DNA of 64,000 bases from Malacoplasma muris (GCF_046774425.1 NZ_CP177248.1:124001-188000), one strand, 5' to 3'. Counted from the first letter of the stretch, positions 1 to 11,627 are shown. Numbers and translations: made by a program. Notes: a model not told the origin generated them from the letters alone.

Positions 1-43
1 TCAAAAATTTATGATAAATATTGAAATAATGTATGCAACATAA
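1..43 (+). CDS. 3' end of an upstream gene (partial, frame uncertain)
   Basis: Two reading frames are open from the left edge. One ends at the TAA at 41-43 (tail QKFMINIEIMYAT) and the other at the TAG at 61-63. Either would overlap the start of rnmV. A tatD-family nuclease commonly precedes rnmV in Firmicutes and mollicutes, and the frame ending at 43 looks slightly more like a TatD tail, but too little sequence is present to decide. Confidence 0.25.
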   Translation, partial: QKFMINIEIMYAT

Positions 44-560
44 AAAAAATATCAAAGAAATAGTAGTTGTTGAAGGAAAAACTGATTCAGCAAAATTGAA
101 AAAACTTTTTAATGTAAATACAATTGAAACAAATGGATTATCGTTAAATAAAAAGACAATTCATGATATTAAAAAATTATCACAAAAAAATGGTTTAATT
201 TTGTTTTTAGATCCTGATGGTCCTGGAGAAAAGATAAGAAAAAAATTAATTGATATTTTTCCTAATTCTAAAAACTGTTTTATAAACAAAAATGATATTC
301 TTTCAAATAGTAAAAAAATTGGAGTTGCAGAAGCAAGTGATGAATCTATATATAAAGCATTTGATAATATAGTTACTTTTAATGCAATTAATAATTCTAT
401 TTCTTGAGAAGAATATTTAAATTTAGAACTTGATAGTAAAAACAAAAGAATTTCTTTATGTAATAAATTGAATATTTCTTATTGTAATAATAAACAATTA
501 TTTAAAAGACTTAATATGTTAAACATGTCATATTATGATATTAAAAATATAATTAAATAA
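33..560 (+). CDS. rnmV: Ribonuclease M5 (5S rRNA maturation nuclease)
   Basis: Toprim-fold endoribonuclease that trims 5S rRNA precursors in low-GC Gram-positive bacteria. The 175-residue product has the Toprim glutamate in VVVEGK (about residue 14), the IETNG segment, and the acidic DPDGPGEKIRK motif with Asp60 and Asp62, followed by the GVAEAS segment near residue 97. All are hallmarks of the family, and length fits its usual 180 or so. An in-frame UGA (405-407) encodes Trp. The ATG at 33 overlaps the end of the upstream frame, which suggests translational coupling. The rsmA (ksgA) gene that often follows rnmV in relatives is not here; an exported peptidase follows after a hairpin terminator. 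Confidence 0.93.
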
Positions 561-572
561 TTTAATTTTTGT

Positions 573-608
573 AAAACTATTTAGACCTTTAGTCATAAAT
601 AGTTTTTG
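573..608 (+). terminator. Rho-independent terminator after rnmV
   Basis: Inverted repeat AAAACTATTTA / TAAATAGTTTT with a 12-base loop, running into a T-rich tract. It lies 12 bases past the rnmV stop. Confidence 0.7.
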
Positions 609-653
609 TTTTTATAGTACAACTTGCATAAAGATTAATGTTATTTTTTATTA

Positions 654-659
654 TATAAT
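654..659 (+). promoter_or_regulatory. Possible -10 box for the DUF31 peptidase gene
   Basis: A TATAAT lies 28 bases before the ATG at 687. No -35 at proper spacing is seen; the nearest TTGCAT (624-629) is 24 bases away. Weak call based on position and sequence only. Confidence 0.35.
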
Positions 660-686
660 AACTGTAAATAATCAAAGGTAGAAAAT

Positions 687-2279
687 ATGGGAAAAAAATT
701 ATTAATATTTAGTGTGACAGCAATTAGTATTGCATCATTAGTTTTAACAAGTGCTATAGCTATTCCTTTGTCATTACAATACAAAAATAATTTTATCAAA
801 GATGATATAAATAATGATCAAACTATGCCAGATAATCCAAACAATGAGGGAAATGGAAATAATCCTGACAATCCAGGCGTAAATTTTCCAGATACAAAAC
901 CAGATGATAATAAATATTGAGGTGATCCAAATGCTCCAATTGGTGTAACTAGCAAAAGTGATGCATATGGTAAATCATCTGCTGCAAATCCTAATGATAA
1001 AAATAATGCAATTCTAATTGCTGAAGGTGGGCCAAGAACAAATATGGAAGGCCAAACAAGAGTATCATCATTGAAAGGTTATATTGTAAATGATAAGTAT
1101 TTGAATATGGCTAAAAGAAGTGTTTCATTAAATTTCTATGATGGAATAGGTCCCCATATGGGCACTGGATGAATACTAGATTATAAATTAAGTGATAATG
1201 GTTCCTATCCATTAACATGGTATTTTGCTACAAATGCACATGTTGTTTATAATTTGGTAGTTCATAATGATTACAATGGATACAATAGTTATTATAAAGA
1301 ACATGAAGATTTAAGAACAAAAGAATTAAGAATTAGAAAAATCGTTAATCCAGAAGTTGGTTCAAAATATTATGGAGATTCTCAAAGAGAAGCAGCAAAT
1401 TATAGTCAAGTTATTGTGCCAATTGCAAGATACCAAGATTTAGAAGATGGTACAAGAGGATATGTTTATGATGAAAATCCATTAGTTAAAACTGTATTTA
1501 TTGCAACAGATTTTTTAAAATCAGATCCTTCTGATTATAACAAAGATCCAAGATGAACTAGCAAGAAGGAAACAGCTGATTTTGCAGTAATTGAAGTAAC
1601 ATTTGAAAATGAAAATGATGCAAGATCAATTACAAATGATTATGCTAATTGAAATAAAGATGAACAATTTAAAATGGCTAAATCTTTAATTAGTTCTGAA
1701 TCTACAATTAAAGAAAATGACTATTATACATTTGGTTTTCCTAATGTTCATGAAAGTGGTTACAATAATGATGTAATATCTTTCTATAGTAATACAAGAA
1801 ATGACATTGATAAAAATAACCCTCCAAATCATGGAAGTAGTTTAAGCAATTCAAGTTTTTATAGTTCTTTTGATGATGTTATACCAAATTCAAAGGGTAT
1901 TTATGATGGTGTTTTAAACTTTTCTTGATTTTCTCAATCAAATCCATTTACAAAAGAAGACTTTTTATATTGAGGACTATTCTATACATTAAGACATGAT
2001 GATTTACCAGAAGGTGCTTCTGGATCAATGATGATGAATTCACAAAAAGAAACACTGGGGATTCAGTTTGCTTATGACAATTCTACAGATTATGGAATTA
2101 TTCAGGCATTAAGAAGCGAAGGATATAATTATAGTGGCAAGTATAAGTGATATAATCCTGAACCTTATGATTTAGTATATGGGGGTTTTTCTAATCAAAA
2201 AAATTCATATAAAGATTCATTATATAAAGTTAAACACGCTAATTATAAGACTAATTTATTTCCTAATGGAAATATTTAA
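687..2279 (+). CDS. Exported DUF31-family serine peptidase
   Basis: A 530-residue secreted or membrane-anchored protein. Residues 4-30 form one hydrophobic signal/anchor segment with no lipobox cysteine, so it is not an obvious lipoprotein. A low-complexity Asn/Pro/Asp-rich linker follows (about 40-77). The rest fits the mycoplasma DUF31 peptidase family, a trypsin-like fold: GTGW near 157, FATNAHVV with candidate catalytic His185, ADFAVIEV with candidate Asp298, and GASGS with candidate Ser445. Members include proteins linked to mycoplasma immunoglobulin cleavage, but family membership alone does not show that substrate. Several UGA codons are read as Trp. It is monocistronic between two terminators. 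The start has an AAAGG-like ribosome binding site (675-679). Confidence 0.85.
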
Positions 2280-2287
2280 TATTAAAA

Positions 2288-2328
2288 AACACAATTCATA
2301 CTATTTTATTTTGAATTGTGTTTTTTTT
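2288..2328. terminator. Terminator between convergent genes
   Basis: Hairpin AACACAATTCA / TGAATTGTGTT followed by eight T on the plus strand. It separates the DUF31 peptidase gene from the minus-strand DUF2779 gene; an A-rich flank on the left could let it act in both directions. Confidence 0.8.
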
Positions 2329-2330
2329 AA

Positions 2331-4391
2331 TTATTCTTTAGAGAAATCAATTTTGTTATTTAGTATATCTTTTATAAAATATTCTACTGCAATCATTGCT
2401 CTAACATCATTTTCACAATATGTTTTTAATTTGTCTTCAAGTTGTAATCATTCTTCATCATTTATTGATTTAAAAAATCTTTGTATTGTTTTTTCTTGAC
2501 AAATTCTTCCATTAGAAATTTCAAGATCATTATAATTTAAACAATTTGTTAAGTTAAAAATATCAGGAGCATATTTAGAAATTAATGGAAGTACTTTTTT
2601 TATTGAATAAAACCCTTTTAACTCTTTTATAAAAATGTAATATCCTCTTTTTGCACTTATTGTAAAAAAATCTGCAATATCATATAAGTTATTGATTATG
2701 TGTTCAATTTTTATTGTGTATTCTTTGTTATTTAGTTTTAAATCAATTTCTTTTAATCTTGAGCGTTCAAATGTTTTATTGTATACAACATATGAAATTT
2801 CATTATTATTATCGCCATCAACAATATACTCATTATCTTTCTTAGAGTATTTAATTTCATTACCAGCATAAATGTTGTCAACAATATCCATTAATCATTT
2901 ATCATTAATTTTTGTTGGGTCAATAATCATATTATTACATCCTGCATTAATAACATTTTGCCCAAGATCTTTTATTATTGAACATTGAGTAATGATTTGA
3001 GCAAATGGTAATGATTTATCAATTGATCTAATAGCTGTATTTATAGTTTCAAAATCAAAATAAACTTTTTTTGTCTTCAATTGATCCAATAATTTTTGAG
3101 TTTTTTCATAATCTACTTTTATTAAGTCACTAGATGTAAATATTTCTTTATAGCTACATTTTTGATCTTTACTTTCTTTTAAAAAATCTAATGGGTTTTC
3201 ATTAATTTTAGCCTTATCTAAACTTGTGCTATCTTGATAAGCAATATTCCCAGAATAACTTAATCTGTTATAACCCATTAATGAATATATTTTTCTTTCC
3301 TCAGGAAAATAATCAAAATTTTTAAATCTACTTTTGTCATTTGAATTAGGATGAATTTCTTTGATATAGTCTGTTTCTTTCATCGATAATTTGTGTTTTC
3401 ATAAAGTTTCTATAACTTGATCATATTCATTTAAAACTTTCAAAAAATCTTCTTGAGATGCTTCAATATCTTTTTTATTTGATCTAGCATTACAAATTCT
3501 TTCATCAAAATCTATTAAATTATGATTTAGAACTGCTTTCAATCTAATTGGTATTCCATCATCCCCATTTGGCTCTCTAGGTGTTGATGATTTAACAACA
3601 TGATAACCAAGTTTACTAAATGCTTTTAATTCTAGTTTGAAAGGTGATTTTTGCACTATAGAATTATCACTATAAACTTTTGTATAATTTATGTAATCTG
3701 TTATAGAAAAGCTAATTTGATATTTATTTAGTATTTCATATTTTACTAAACAAAGTTTATAGTCAAATATGCAATCTAGTTCAATTAAGTATTTTTGATT
3801 TTCAATGACGTTTTTTTGATAAAACAAATCTAAAAAATGATGTTTTTTAGCAGTTGAAGTACCCTTAGTTTCAATTACAATAATATTGTTATTACTTTTT
3901 ATTAATGCATCAGGTTTTGTAATTGTATTTTTGTCAATAAAAACTCCTTGAAAAATGATGACATTTTTATTATTTAAAATTATATCCTTTGTAATTTCAG
4001 CAAGTTCTTCCATTTTTTTATATTTATATATTTCATCATCAAAATCGACAATTTTGTAATCAAAAGAATTATTATAAGTTTCAATAATAAATTTTTTTGA
4101 TTCTTTATCAATTATTATACCTTCAGCAATTTGAGGATTATTTAAATCAATGTTTTTTAGTTCTTCCTTTTTTTCTAAATAAAATTGGTAACTATCTTTT
4201 TCATCATCAGCTTCATTAATACTATCTTCATCTCAATCATCATATAAGATATCTTTATTATTTTTTGATAATTTTCTATATATTGTTTCTAATGATGATT
4301 CTATTTCTGTATTAGTGTAAAATCAAAAAGCCTTTGGCTTAGTATAATATGCTATGTAATCATATTTTGATATATATTTAGACTTTTTCAT
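2331..4391 (-). CDS. DUF2779 protein: Cas4/RecB-like nuclease plus DEDD-type exonuclease fold
   Basis: A 686-residue protein read through several UGA-Trp codons. The start MKKSKYISKYDYIAYYTKPK, with Trp a few residues on, matches the usual opening of DUF2779 proteins and fixes the ATG at 4391, though no clear ribosome binding site precedes it. The middle has a PD-(D/E)XK pattern: PDALIK (Asp161), VIETKG (Glu174, Lys176) and YQ (Gln192), as in Cas4/RecB-type nucleases. The C-terminal half has VYFDFETI (Asp446, Glu448) and a distal NDVRAM (Asp662), which fits an RNase H-like DEDD exonuclease. The family assignment is fairly firm; activities are inferred from motifs. It is divergent from an SNF2 helicase, with 133 bases between the two starts. 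Confidence 0.75.
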
Positions 4392-4524
4392 ATTTATAAA
4401 TTTAACATATTTTTTATTTATAGAATAAACATATGATTTAATATTTATAAAAACTATATTTAATATCTGTTCTTATTATATAAAGAAAAAAATAATTAAA
4501 TGTTTTTTGTATTACAATAATTCA

Positions 4525-7500
4525 ATGGATTTTATTCTACAAAAACTTATAAAAGATAATGTTTGTTATGACATATTTTTAGATAGAGGAATAGAACAGT
4601 TTTTAGATTCTATTCCTATTATTTCATGTATCACAAATAATGATAATTTAGAAATATCGTGCATTAGTAATAGAAATAAATCAAAAGTTATTTTTGATAA
4701 GGAATATAAATTATTAAAGCAACATTGTGATTGTGAAAGTTTTAAAAATTATAAAGGTTTTTGTAAGCATATTGTTTCAATGTTGTATCAATATTTTTAT
4801 GAGCAATTAATAATTGATGTAAATAATTTGTATAATTCATCTTCCTATACATTCTCATTTTTAATAGATGCATTTAACGATAAAATCATTCTTACTCCTC
4901 AATTTAATATTTATGGAAAACAACATAATATAAGTGATATATCTTATTTGTTTGATGATAAATTTACAATAGAGTTTAACAAAGAAAATATAAAAGAGTT
5001 TTTACTTAATAAAATTGATAAAAAATATAGTAATATTTTTAATTTTTTACTAAAAGAAGAAAAAATTTTGAAAAAATTTAATCGTAAATCATTTATTTTG
5101 GATAAGGATAAATTTTACTATTTTTTGAATTATTGTTGGGAAAATAAAATAGATATTTACAATGAAAAGGATAAAACAAAGTTATTATCACTTGATTATT
5201 TAAATCAAAAATTTATTGATGAAAAAATTAAACCATCTTTTTTTAATAAAAGAATATCTATTAAAAAAAATTACAATGATTTATATTGTTGTAAAACAGA
5301 TTTTATTATTACAGAGCATTTTTGTGAACTTGAAAAATCTTTATTTTTTTTAAATAATCCACTTGATAAATTCTCAATTGTATATTGCATCGATTCTCCT
5401 GATACATATGATAAATGTAAGAATTTTTATTGACAATTTAATCATGGAAGCACAAAAGCAGATTTCATTAATTTATATAATTATATTAATAATAATTTTA
5501 AGGACTTTAATTTGAAATTTGATGAGTCAATATTAATTAAACATAATTTATTAAATAAGGATCCAAAACTTTCTCTTGAATTAAGATATAGTAATGAATT
5601 TTTGAATCCTATTTTAATAGTTAAATTTTGTTATCTAGATAAATATTATTACCATAATGATGGTATTACAGATATTGATAAAAGAAATAAGGAAAAAGAA
5701 CAAAAATTATTTAAGAGGATTGAAAAACTTATAAATATTTTTAGTGAAAAACATAATTGTTATGTCTTTAGCACTGAAGAAGAATTTTATAAAATGATAA
5801 GATGATTAAAATTGAACAAGAACAATGAAAATTTTGAAATGAAAATTGCAAAAAATTTAATTTTCAAAACAAAAACAAAAACAAAATTTGTAGTGAGTGG
5901 TTTAACAAAAAGAGAAGATTTGTTACAAATAAATTGGAGCTTAAATAATTATTCAAATGATGATATTAAATCAATTGTGAATGCATATATTCAAAAACAA
6001 GAATTTGTAAAATTATCTAATGGAGAAATGATTAATTTGTTAAATGATATTGATTTTAATGATTTAGGAAATCAACTAAAGTTATTTAATGCAAGCTTTA
6101 ATGATTTTATAAATGATAAAATTTTTGCACAAAAATGAAATTATTCCTTATTATGTGAAAATTTTAAAGAGAATGATGAAATTAGTAATTTTATAAAAAA
6201 TTTTAAAAATATAAATGATATTAAAGTAGAACTTCCTAACAATCTTTTATCAATTTTAAAACCTTATCAATTGCATGGAATAAGATGATTAAAATTACAT
6301 CACAAATTAAAAACTGGAAGTATATTAGCAGATGAAATGGGTCTAGGAAAAACATTGCAATCAATTGGTTTTTTGTCAGATTATTTTACTTCAAAAAATT
6401 CCTTTACATCTTTAGTTGTAGCGCCAAGTTCTCTTATTTATAATTGAAAGAAAGAATTTGATACACATGCCAATCATTTAAAAGTTTGTGTCATTGATGG
6501 AAATATGGAAAAAAGAGATATTTTATTTGAAAAAATGTTTGATTATGATGTTGTAATAATTTCATATAATTTATTAAAAATAAATTTATCAAAATTTTCT
6601 AACAAAAATTTTAGCGTGTTAATAATTGATGAAGGTCATACTATAAAAAATAGATTCACAAAATTTGCCAGAGCTATAATGTCAATTAAAGCAAATCATA
6701 AAATTGCTTTAACTGGAACACCAATGGAAAATAATACATTAGAATTATGGTCATTATTTAATTTTATAATGCCTGGATTTTTAAATGATTTCAACTCATT
6801 TAAAAAATTTATTTCAAATAGTTCTGATGAAAATTATAAAAAATTTCAAAGAAAAATTTCTCCATTTATTTTAAGAAGATCAAAAAAAGATGTATTAAAA
6901 GAATTGCCTGACAAAAATGAACAATTAATGTATATTGATTTTAATTCAGAGCAAAAAATTTTATATAAACATTTGCTAGAAAATATTAGAAAAGATATTG
7001 ATAAATCAATGCTAGAAAAAGATATAGAAAAAAATAAAATATTTATTTTATCTTTATTAACTAAATTAAGACAACTTTGTTGTTCTCCAAAACTTCTTTA
7101 TGAAAATGCTAAAACTAATGGTAATAAATTTGAAATGTGTATGAACTTAATTTATGAAATAATTGAAAAGGGTGAAAAGATCTTATTGTTTTCACAATTT
7201 ACTGAAATGATTAGTTTTTTTCAAAATGAATTATATTTAAAAAATATTGAATTTTTAACAATTACTGGAAGTACCCCAAAAAAAGAAAGACAAAATCTTG
7301 TAGATTTATTTAATAAAAATAATTCTATTAAGGTTTTCCTTATTTCTTTAAAAGCAGGTGGAGTAGGTTTGAATTTAACAAGTGCTAACAATGTTATACA
7401 TTATGATTTGTGATGAAATGTAAGTGTTGAAAATCAAGCCAGTGATAGAGCTCATAGAATTGGACAAAAAAATAATGTAACAATTTATAAATTAATTATG

Positions 7501-7647
7501 AATGATTCTATTGAAGAAAAAATTATAGATATACAGAATTCTAAAAAAGAATTAATAAATAAAATATTAGATTTTAATAAAGTTGATAATGACAATTTTT
7601 CTATGAAGCAAATGCTTAAAATATTAGATATAAAAAAATTTGATTAG
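4525..7647 (+). CDS. SWIM zinc-finger SNF2-family DNA helicase/translocase
   Basis: A 1040-residue SF2 ATPase. An N-terminal SWIM finger is visible as CDC...CKH (Cys68, Cys70, Cys80, His82). The SNF2 core follows: KPYQLHGIRWL (Q-motif-like region), Walker A DEMGLGKT (603-610), Walker B DEGH (702-705), ALTGTPMENN, and motif VI SDRAHRIGQ (973-981). This architecture is common in bacterial SNF2 proteins thought to move along or remodel DNA-protein complexes; the role here is unknown. The ATG at 4525 is preferred; an in-frame TTG lies 18 bases upstream and no ribosome binding site is obvious for either. It faces away from the DUF2779 nuclease gene, and trmB starts 7 bases after its stop. Confidence 0.9.
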
Positions 7648-7654
7648 GATATTT

Positions 7655-8314
7655 ATGGGAAGATTAAGAAAAAATACCACATATGAACAAAAATTATTTT
7701 CTGATAAAAAATACTATATAGAAAATCCTTTTGATAATTTAGGAAATTGAAATAAAGATGTATTTAAAAATAATAATTCTATTGAAATAGAAATAGGATG
7801 TGGAAAAGGAAAGTTTATTGTAGAAAAGGCAAATCTTAATCCAAATATCAATTATGTTGCAATAGATAAATTTCCAACAATTTTATATAAGGTTTTAACC
7901 AAAATAAATAAATCAGAAAATAAATTAGATAATATAAAGATAATATCTATTGATGCTAATGAGATTGAAAATATTTTTAATGAAAATGAAATATCAAAAA
8001 TATATTTAAATTTTAGTGATCCATGACCAAAAAAACATCATGAAAAAAATCGACTTACTAATAATAAATTTTTGAAACAGTATTTTAAAATTCTAAATCC
8101 AAATGGAATAATTGAGTTTAAAACAGATAATGAATCATTGTACAAATATACATTAGAAGTATTGCGTGATAATAATTACAACATTTTGTATGAATGTGAT
8201 GATATATATAATGATTGAGAAAATAATGCTAATAATATTCAAACAGAATATGAAATTAAATGAAAAAATAAAAAAGTAAAAATAAAAAAAATAGTGTTCT
8301 CATTAAGTAAATAA
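7655..8314 (+). CDS. trmB: tRNA (guanine-N7)-methyltransferase
   Basis: SAM-dependent enzyme making 7-methylguanosine at position 46 of tRNA. The 219-residue product carries the SAM-binding loop IEIGCGKGKF (about 45-54), the family signature FSDPWPKKHHEKNR (Asp122 in DPW, the Trp from UGA), and FKTDN near residue 157. Length and motif order fit the family. The ATG lies 7 bases beyond the helicase stop, and the AGGAT spanning that stop can serve as its ribosome binding site, so the two are probably cotranscribed. Confidence 0.95.
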
Positions 8315-8404
8315 TAAATAAATAATCTCTGATATTTTTGTATAAATAATAATTAATGTAATGATAACATTAATAAAGGGTAATAAAGAATTGGAGTGTA
8401 TATC

Positions 8405-8722
8405 ATGCAAGATACAAGACCTGATAAAAGAGGGAAATGAACCAAAAGAGAGTTAAGAAAAGTTTGAGAGCATTATATTAAAAGTGAAAGATTCATTAAA
8501 CGTTTTAAACCTGCAGCATTAGAAGAAGTAGATTTAAATCAAGTTGCTCCTTGTCATGCATGTGGTAAACTTATGTTTAGAACACAATATATTGGTGAAC
8601 AACCAAAAGGTAAAAACTCTTGAGATGTCTTTCATTTAAATGGTGATTTTCTAAATAATCAAAGTTATAATCTTGAACCAATGCATCCTGAATGTATTGC
8701 CAAAAAAACTCAAGAAAATTAA
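8405..8722 (+). CDS. Small zinc-binding, HNH-like conserved hypothetical protein
   Basis: A 105-residue basic protein read through four UGA-Trp codons. The N-terminal half is rich in Arg, Lys and Trp. The C-terminal half has CHAC, then VFHLNG, an Asn-rich stretch, and EPMHPEC. The C-x2-C ... H ... N ... H-x2-C layout resembles a compact HNH or zinc-ribbon module, but nuclease activity is only a guess. A GGAG ribosome binding site (8393-8396) supports the ATG at 8405. It is monocistronic, with a strong terminator behind it. I do not recognise a named family. Confidence 0.7.
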
Positions 8723-8728
8723 TTTATT

Positions 8729-8758
8729 CCATTAGTGTGTTCAACACTAATGGTTTTT
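8729..8758 (+). terminator. Terminator after the HNH-like gene
   Basis: Perfect 10-base inverted repeat CCATTAGTGT / ACACTAATGG with a GTTCA loop, then TTTTT. Confidence 0.85.
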
Positions 8759-8821
8759 AATTCACAAGTTGATATAACTATGTATTATGTTGTGTTATTA
8801 TTTTTACTATAAATAGGTGTT

Positions 8822-9409
8822 ATGATGACTAATTTTTTTTATAATAATTCTTCTAATGTTTCTACTTCTAAAATGATTCTTTTTCTATTTCTATTTATTC
8901 TTGTTTTTATTCCATATTTAATAGTTTTTTTATTAGTTGGTGAAATTAATTTACTTAAATTAAATTGAATACAAATTGCAACTGAGAATAATTCTTATAT
9001 TTTTAATATGAACATTTTGTACATAATTATTGGAATTATTGGTTTATCAATTCTAAGTTTTTTGATTTTTAAGCTTTTATTCAAATTAATAAATTATGAC
9101 GCAATACCTTTTATTTTTATGACTCATGTAATTTGCATTACAACAATAGTTAGTGGATTAATACCTTATACAACATCAAATTTTGTTTATATAATAATTG
9201 CAAGATTTTTTATTGTAATAGTTTCTTCATTGATAATATTTTTTATTACAAACTATATTACAAATATTATAATGGCCAATAGTTCTAGTGCATATGACTA
9301 TTATAAAAAATTTAAAGAAGAAAATTTGAAACAGCAAGAATTTAATGATGTAATTAAACATTTAAAAGATGATAATGAAAAAGATTATGTAGAAATAGAA
9401 AAGGATTAA
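8822..9409 (+). CDS. Multi-pass membrane protein upstream of obg
   Basis: A 195-residue protein with four to five hydrophobic segments (about residues 20-42, 63-86, 95-113 and 119-150) and a charged C-terminal tail rich in Lys, Asp and Glu. No family recognised. AGGTG at 8815-8819 precedes two in-frame ATGs (8822 and 8825); the second has the more usual spacing. The stop is 2 bases before the obg ATG, so it is almost certainly cotranscribed with obg and nadE. I recall a small membrane protein gene next to obg in pneumoniae-group mycoplasmas, which would fit. Confidence 0.75.
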
Positions 9410-9411
9410 AA

Positions 9412-10695
9412 ATGAAATTTGTTGATAAATGTATACTTGAATTAAAGGCTGGTGACGGAGGGAATGGCGTAATTAGTTGAAGAAAAGAAGCGCATTATCC
9501 TGAAGGCGGTCCATGAGGTGGAGATGGCGGAAGAGGTGGAGATGTGATTATTATTGGAGATCACAATATAAATACTCTTTTTGATTTTAGATACATTAAA
9601 AAAATATCTGCTGAAAATGGAGAAAATGGCGGTTCTAAACTTTGTCATGGTGCTGATGGTAATGATGTATTTGTAAAAGTGCCAGTAGGTACTATTATTA
9701 AAAATACAAAAGACAATTCAATAATTGTAGATATTTTAAAAACTAATCAACAATACACAATTTGTAAAGGTGGTAGAGGTGGTCATGGAAATGCTTTTTT
9801 TAAATCTAGCTACAATAAAGCTCCAACACTTTTTGAAAATGGTGATAAGGGTCAACAATTAAAAGTTGAACTTGAATTAAAATATATTGCTGATGTTGGA
9901 TTAGTTGGATTACCTAATGCTGGTAAATCTACATTTATTAATCAAATTTCAAATGCAAAGTCAAAAATTGGTAATTATCAATTTACTACATTGTTTCCAG
10001 TGCTTGGTGTTGTTCAATATGATAACAATAATTTAATATTTGCTGACATTCCTGGTTTGATTGAAGGAGCAAGTCATGGTGTTGGATTAGGGTTTGAATT
10101 TTTAAAACACATTGAGCGTTGCCATTTTTTAATTCACATTATTTCAATGGATGATATTGATAATAATGATGTTATTTCAGCTTATGAAACAATTAATAAT
10201 GAATTAGTTAAATATAAACATGAATTATTAAACAAATGCATTTATATAGTTGCAAATAAAATGGATACTGAAAATGGAGAAAAGAATTTTGAAAAATTAA
10301 AAAGACATTTAAAAAATAAAAAACTATATAAAATAAGTGCATTGAATGGACAAAATATTGATGATTTATTAAAAGATATATTTGAAGAATATTCAAAATA
10401 TAAAAATGAATGAGAAATTGAAAAAGAAAATAATGTAAATTCATATAAATTAATAAAAGTAGAAAAAGAACTTGATGGTAAAATAACTATTGTAAGAGTT
10501 GATGATAAATTGTGAAAAGTTACATCACCTAAGATTCATTATTGGTATAATAGAATTCCCCAAACAACTGATGATAATGTTGTGAGGTTTAATCAAAAAA
10601 TTCAACTAGATGAAATAGAAAAAAAATTAAAGGAATTTGGAGCAATAAAAGGAGATATCTTTATAATAGAAGATATTGAATATATTGTAGACTAA
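9412..10695 (+). CDS. obg: Obg family GTPase
   Basis: Essential GTPase associated with late large-subunit ribosome assembly and stress signalling. The 427-residue protein has the N-terminal glycine-rich Obg fold (about 1-158, e.g. EGGPWGGDGGRGG), then the G domain with G1 GLPNAGKST (166-174), G3 DIPG (212-215) and G4 NKMD (282-285), and a C-terminal OCT-type extension of about 90 residues. Length is normal. UGA-Trp occurs in all three parts, so code 4 is needed for full length. The stop is 5 bases from the nadE ATG; obg next to nadE is also found in Mycoplasma genitalium. Confidence 0.97.
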
Positions 10696-10700
10696 TATTT

Positions 10701-11447
10701 ATGAATAAAAAAGTAATTGATTATAGTAAAAAAATAGACTCGATAGTTAGTTGATTGAATGAGTATCTTGATACCACAGGATCTCAAGGAATTATATTTG
10801 GTGTTTCAGGTGGTATTGATTCAGCGCTTTTATGTGCAATAGCAAATCGTTATTTTCCGCACAAATCTTTAGCATTAACTATGCACATTGAAAATTCTCA
10901 AGAAGATATTGATGATGCAAAATTGGTTTTAGATACTTTTAACAATGTGCAAAATATAAATGTAGATTTGGAAAAAGTGTACAATACTTTTCTTAAAGTG
11001 TTACCAATAGGGCTGACTGAACAATCTAAAGGAAATCTTAAAGCTAGACTTAGAATGGTTTCATTGTATTCTCATGCACAAGATAAAAAATTTTTAGTTT
11101 GTGGTACATCAAATGCAGCTGAATTTGTTACAGGATATTTTACAAAATATGGTGACAGTGGTTGTGATATATTACCATTAGTAAATTTTCCAAAATCATA
11201 TATTAAAGAGTGTGCCAAAATATTAGGTGTTCCTGAAAAAATTATAAATAAAAAACCAACTGCTGGATTAAGACCTAATCAAACTGATGAAGAAGATCTT
11301 GGAGTTGAGTATAGTATTATTGATGATTTTTTACTTGGTAACTTTATTGATAATAAGGATTTAGTACAAATAATTAAATTACAAATTGATACAGATCATA
11401 AAAGAAAACTTCCTGCTTCTCCTTTGCAAAAAGGTAAAATTATATAA
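10701..11447 (+). CDS. nadE: NH3-dependent NAD+ synthetase
   Basis: Amidates nicotinic acid adenine dinucleotide to NAD+, the last step of NAD synthesis. The 248-residue protein has the PP-loop SGGIDSAL (36-43) of N-type ATP pyrophosphatases, the VCGTSNAAE segment near 133, and KKPTAGLRPNQTDE near residue 190. There is no glutaminase domain, so ammonia is the likely nitrogen donor. The start lies 5 bases after obg in the same operon. Two UGA-Trp codons fall in the first 20 residues. Confidence 0.95.
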
Positions 11448-11478
11448 TTACATTTTTTCTAAAGTATATTTTTAAAAA

Positions 11479-11527
11479 AGCATTTTAGGCAATATTGGTT
11501 AACAAAATGTCTATAATGCTCTTTTTT
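11479..11527 (+). terminator. Imperfect terminator after nadE
   Basis: AGCATT / AATGCT outer stem with an interrupted TAG/CTA and CA/TG extension, then CTTTTTT. The long stem has mismatches, so strength is uncertain. Confidence 0.5.
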
Positions 11528-11627
11528 ATCTATAAATTATGTCATTTTTCCCAATTTGTGACATTAATAATTGACATATATTGTATAATTTGATTAGTTT
11601 TGTTATGTATTTATAGGTGGAGTTGGA

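Noticed and set aside
11571..11589. TTGACA and TATAAT before the MoxR-type ATPase gene
   Set aside because: The boxes are separated by only 7 bases, too close for a sigma-70 type promoter. The TATAAT alone may still be a -10 but lies about 39 bases from the start with no proper -35.
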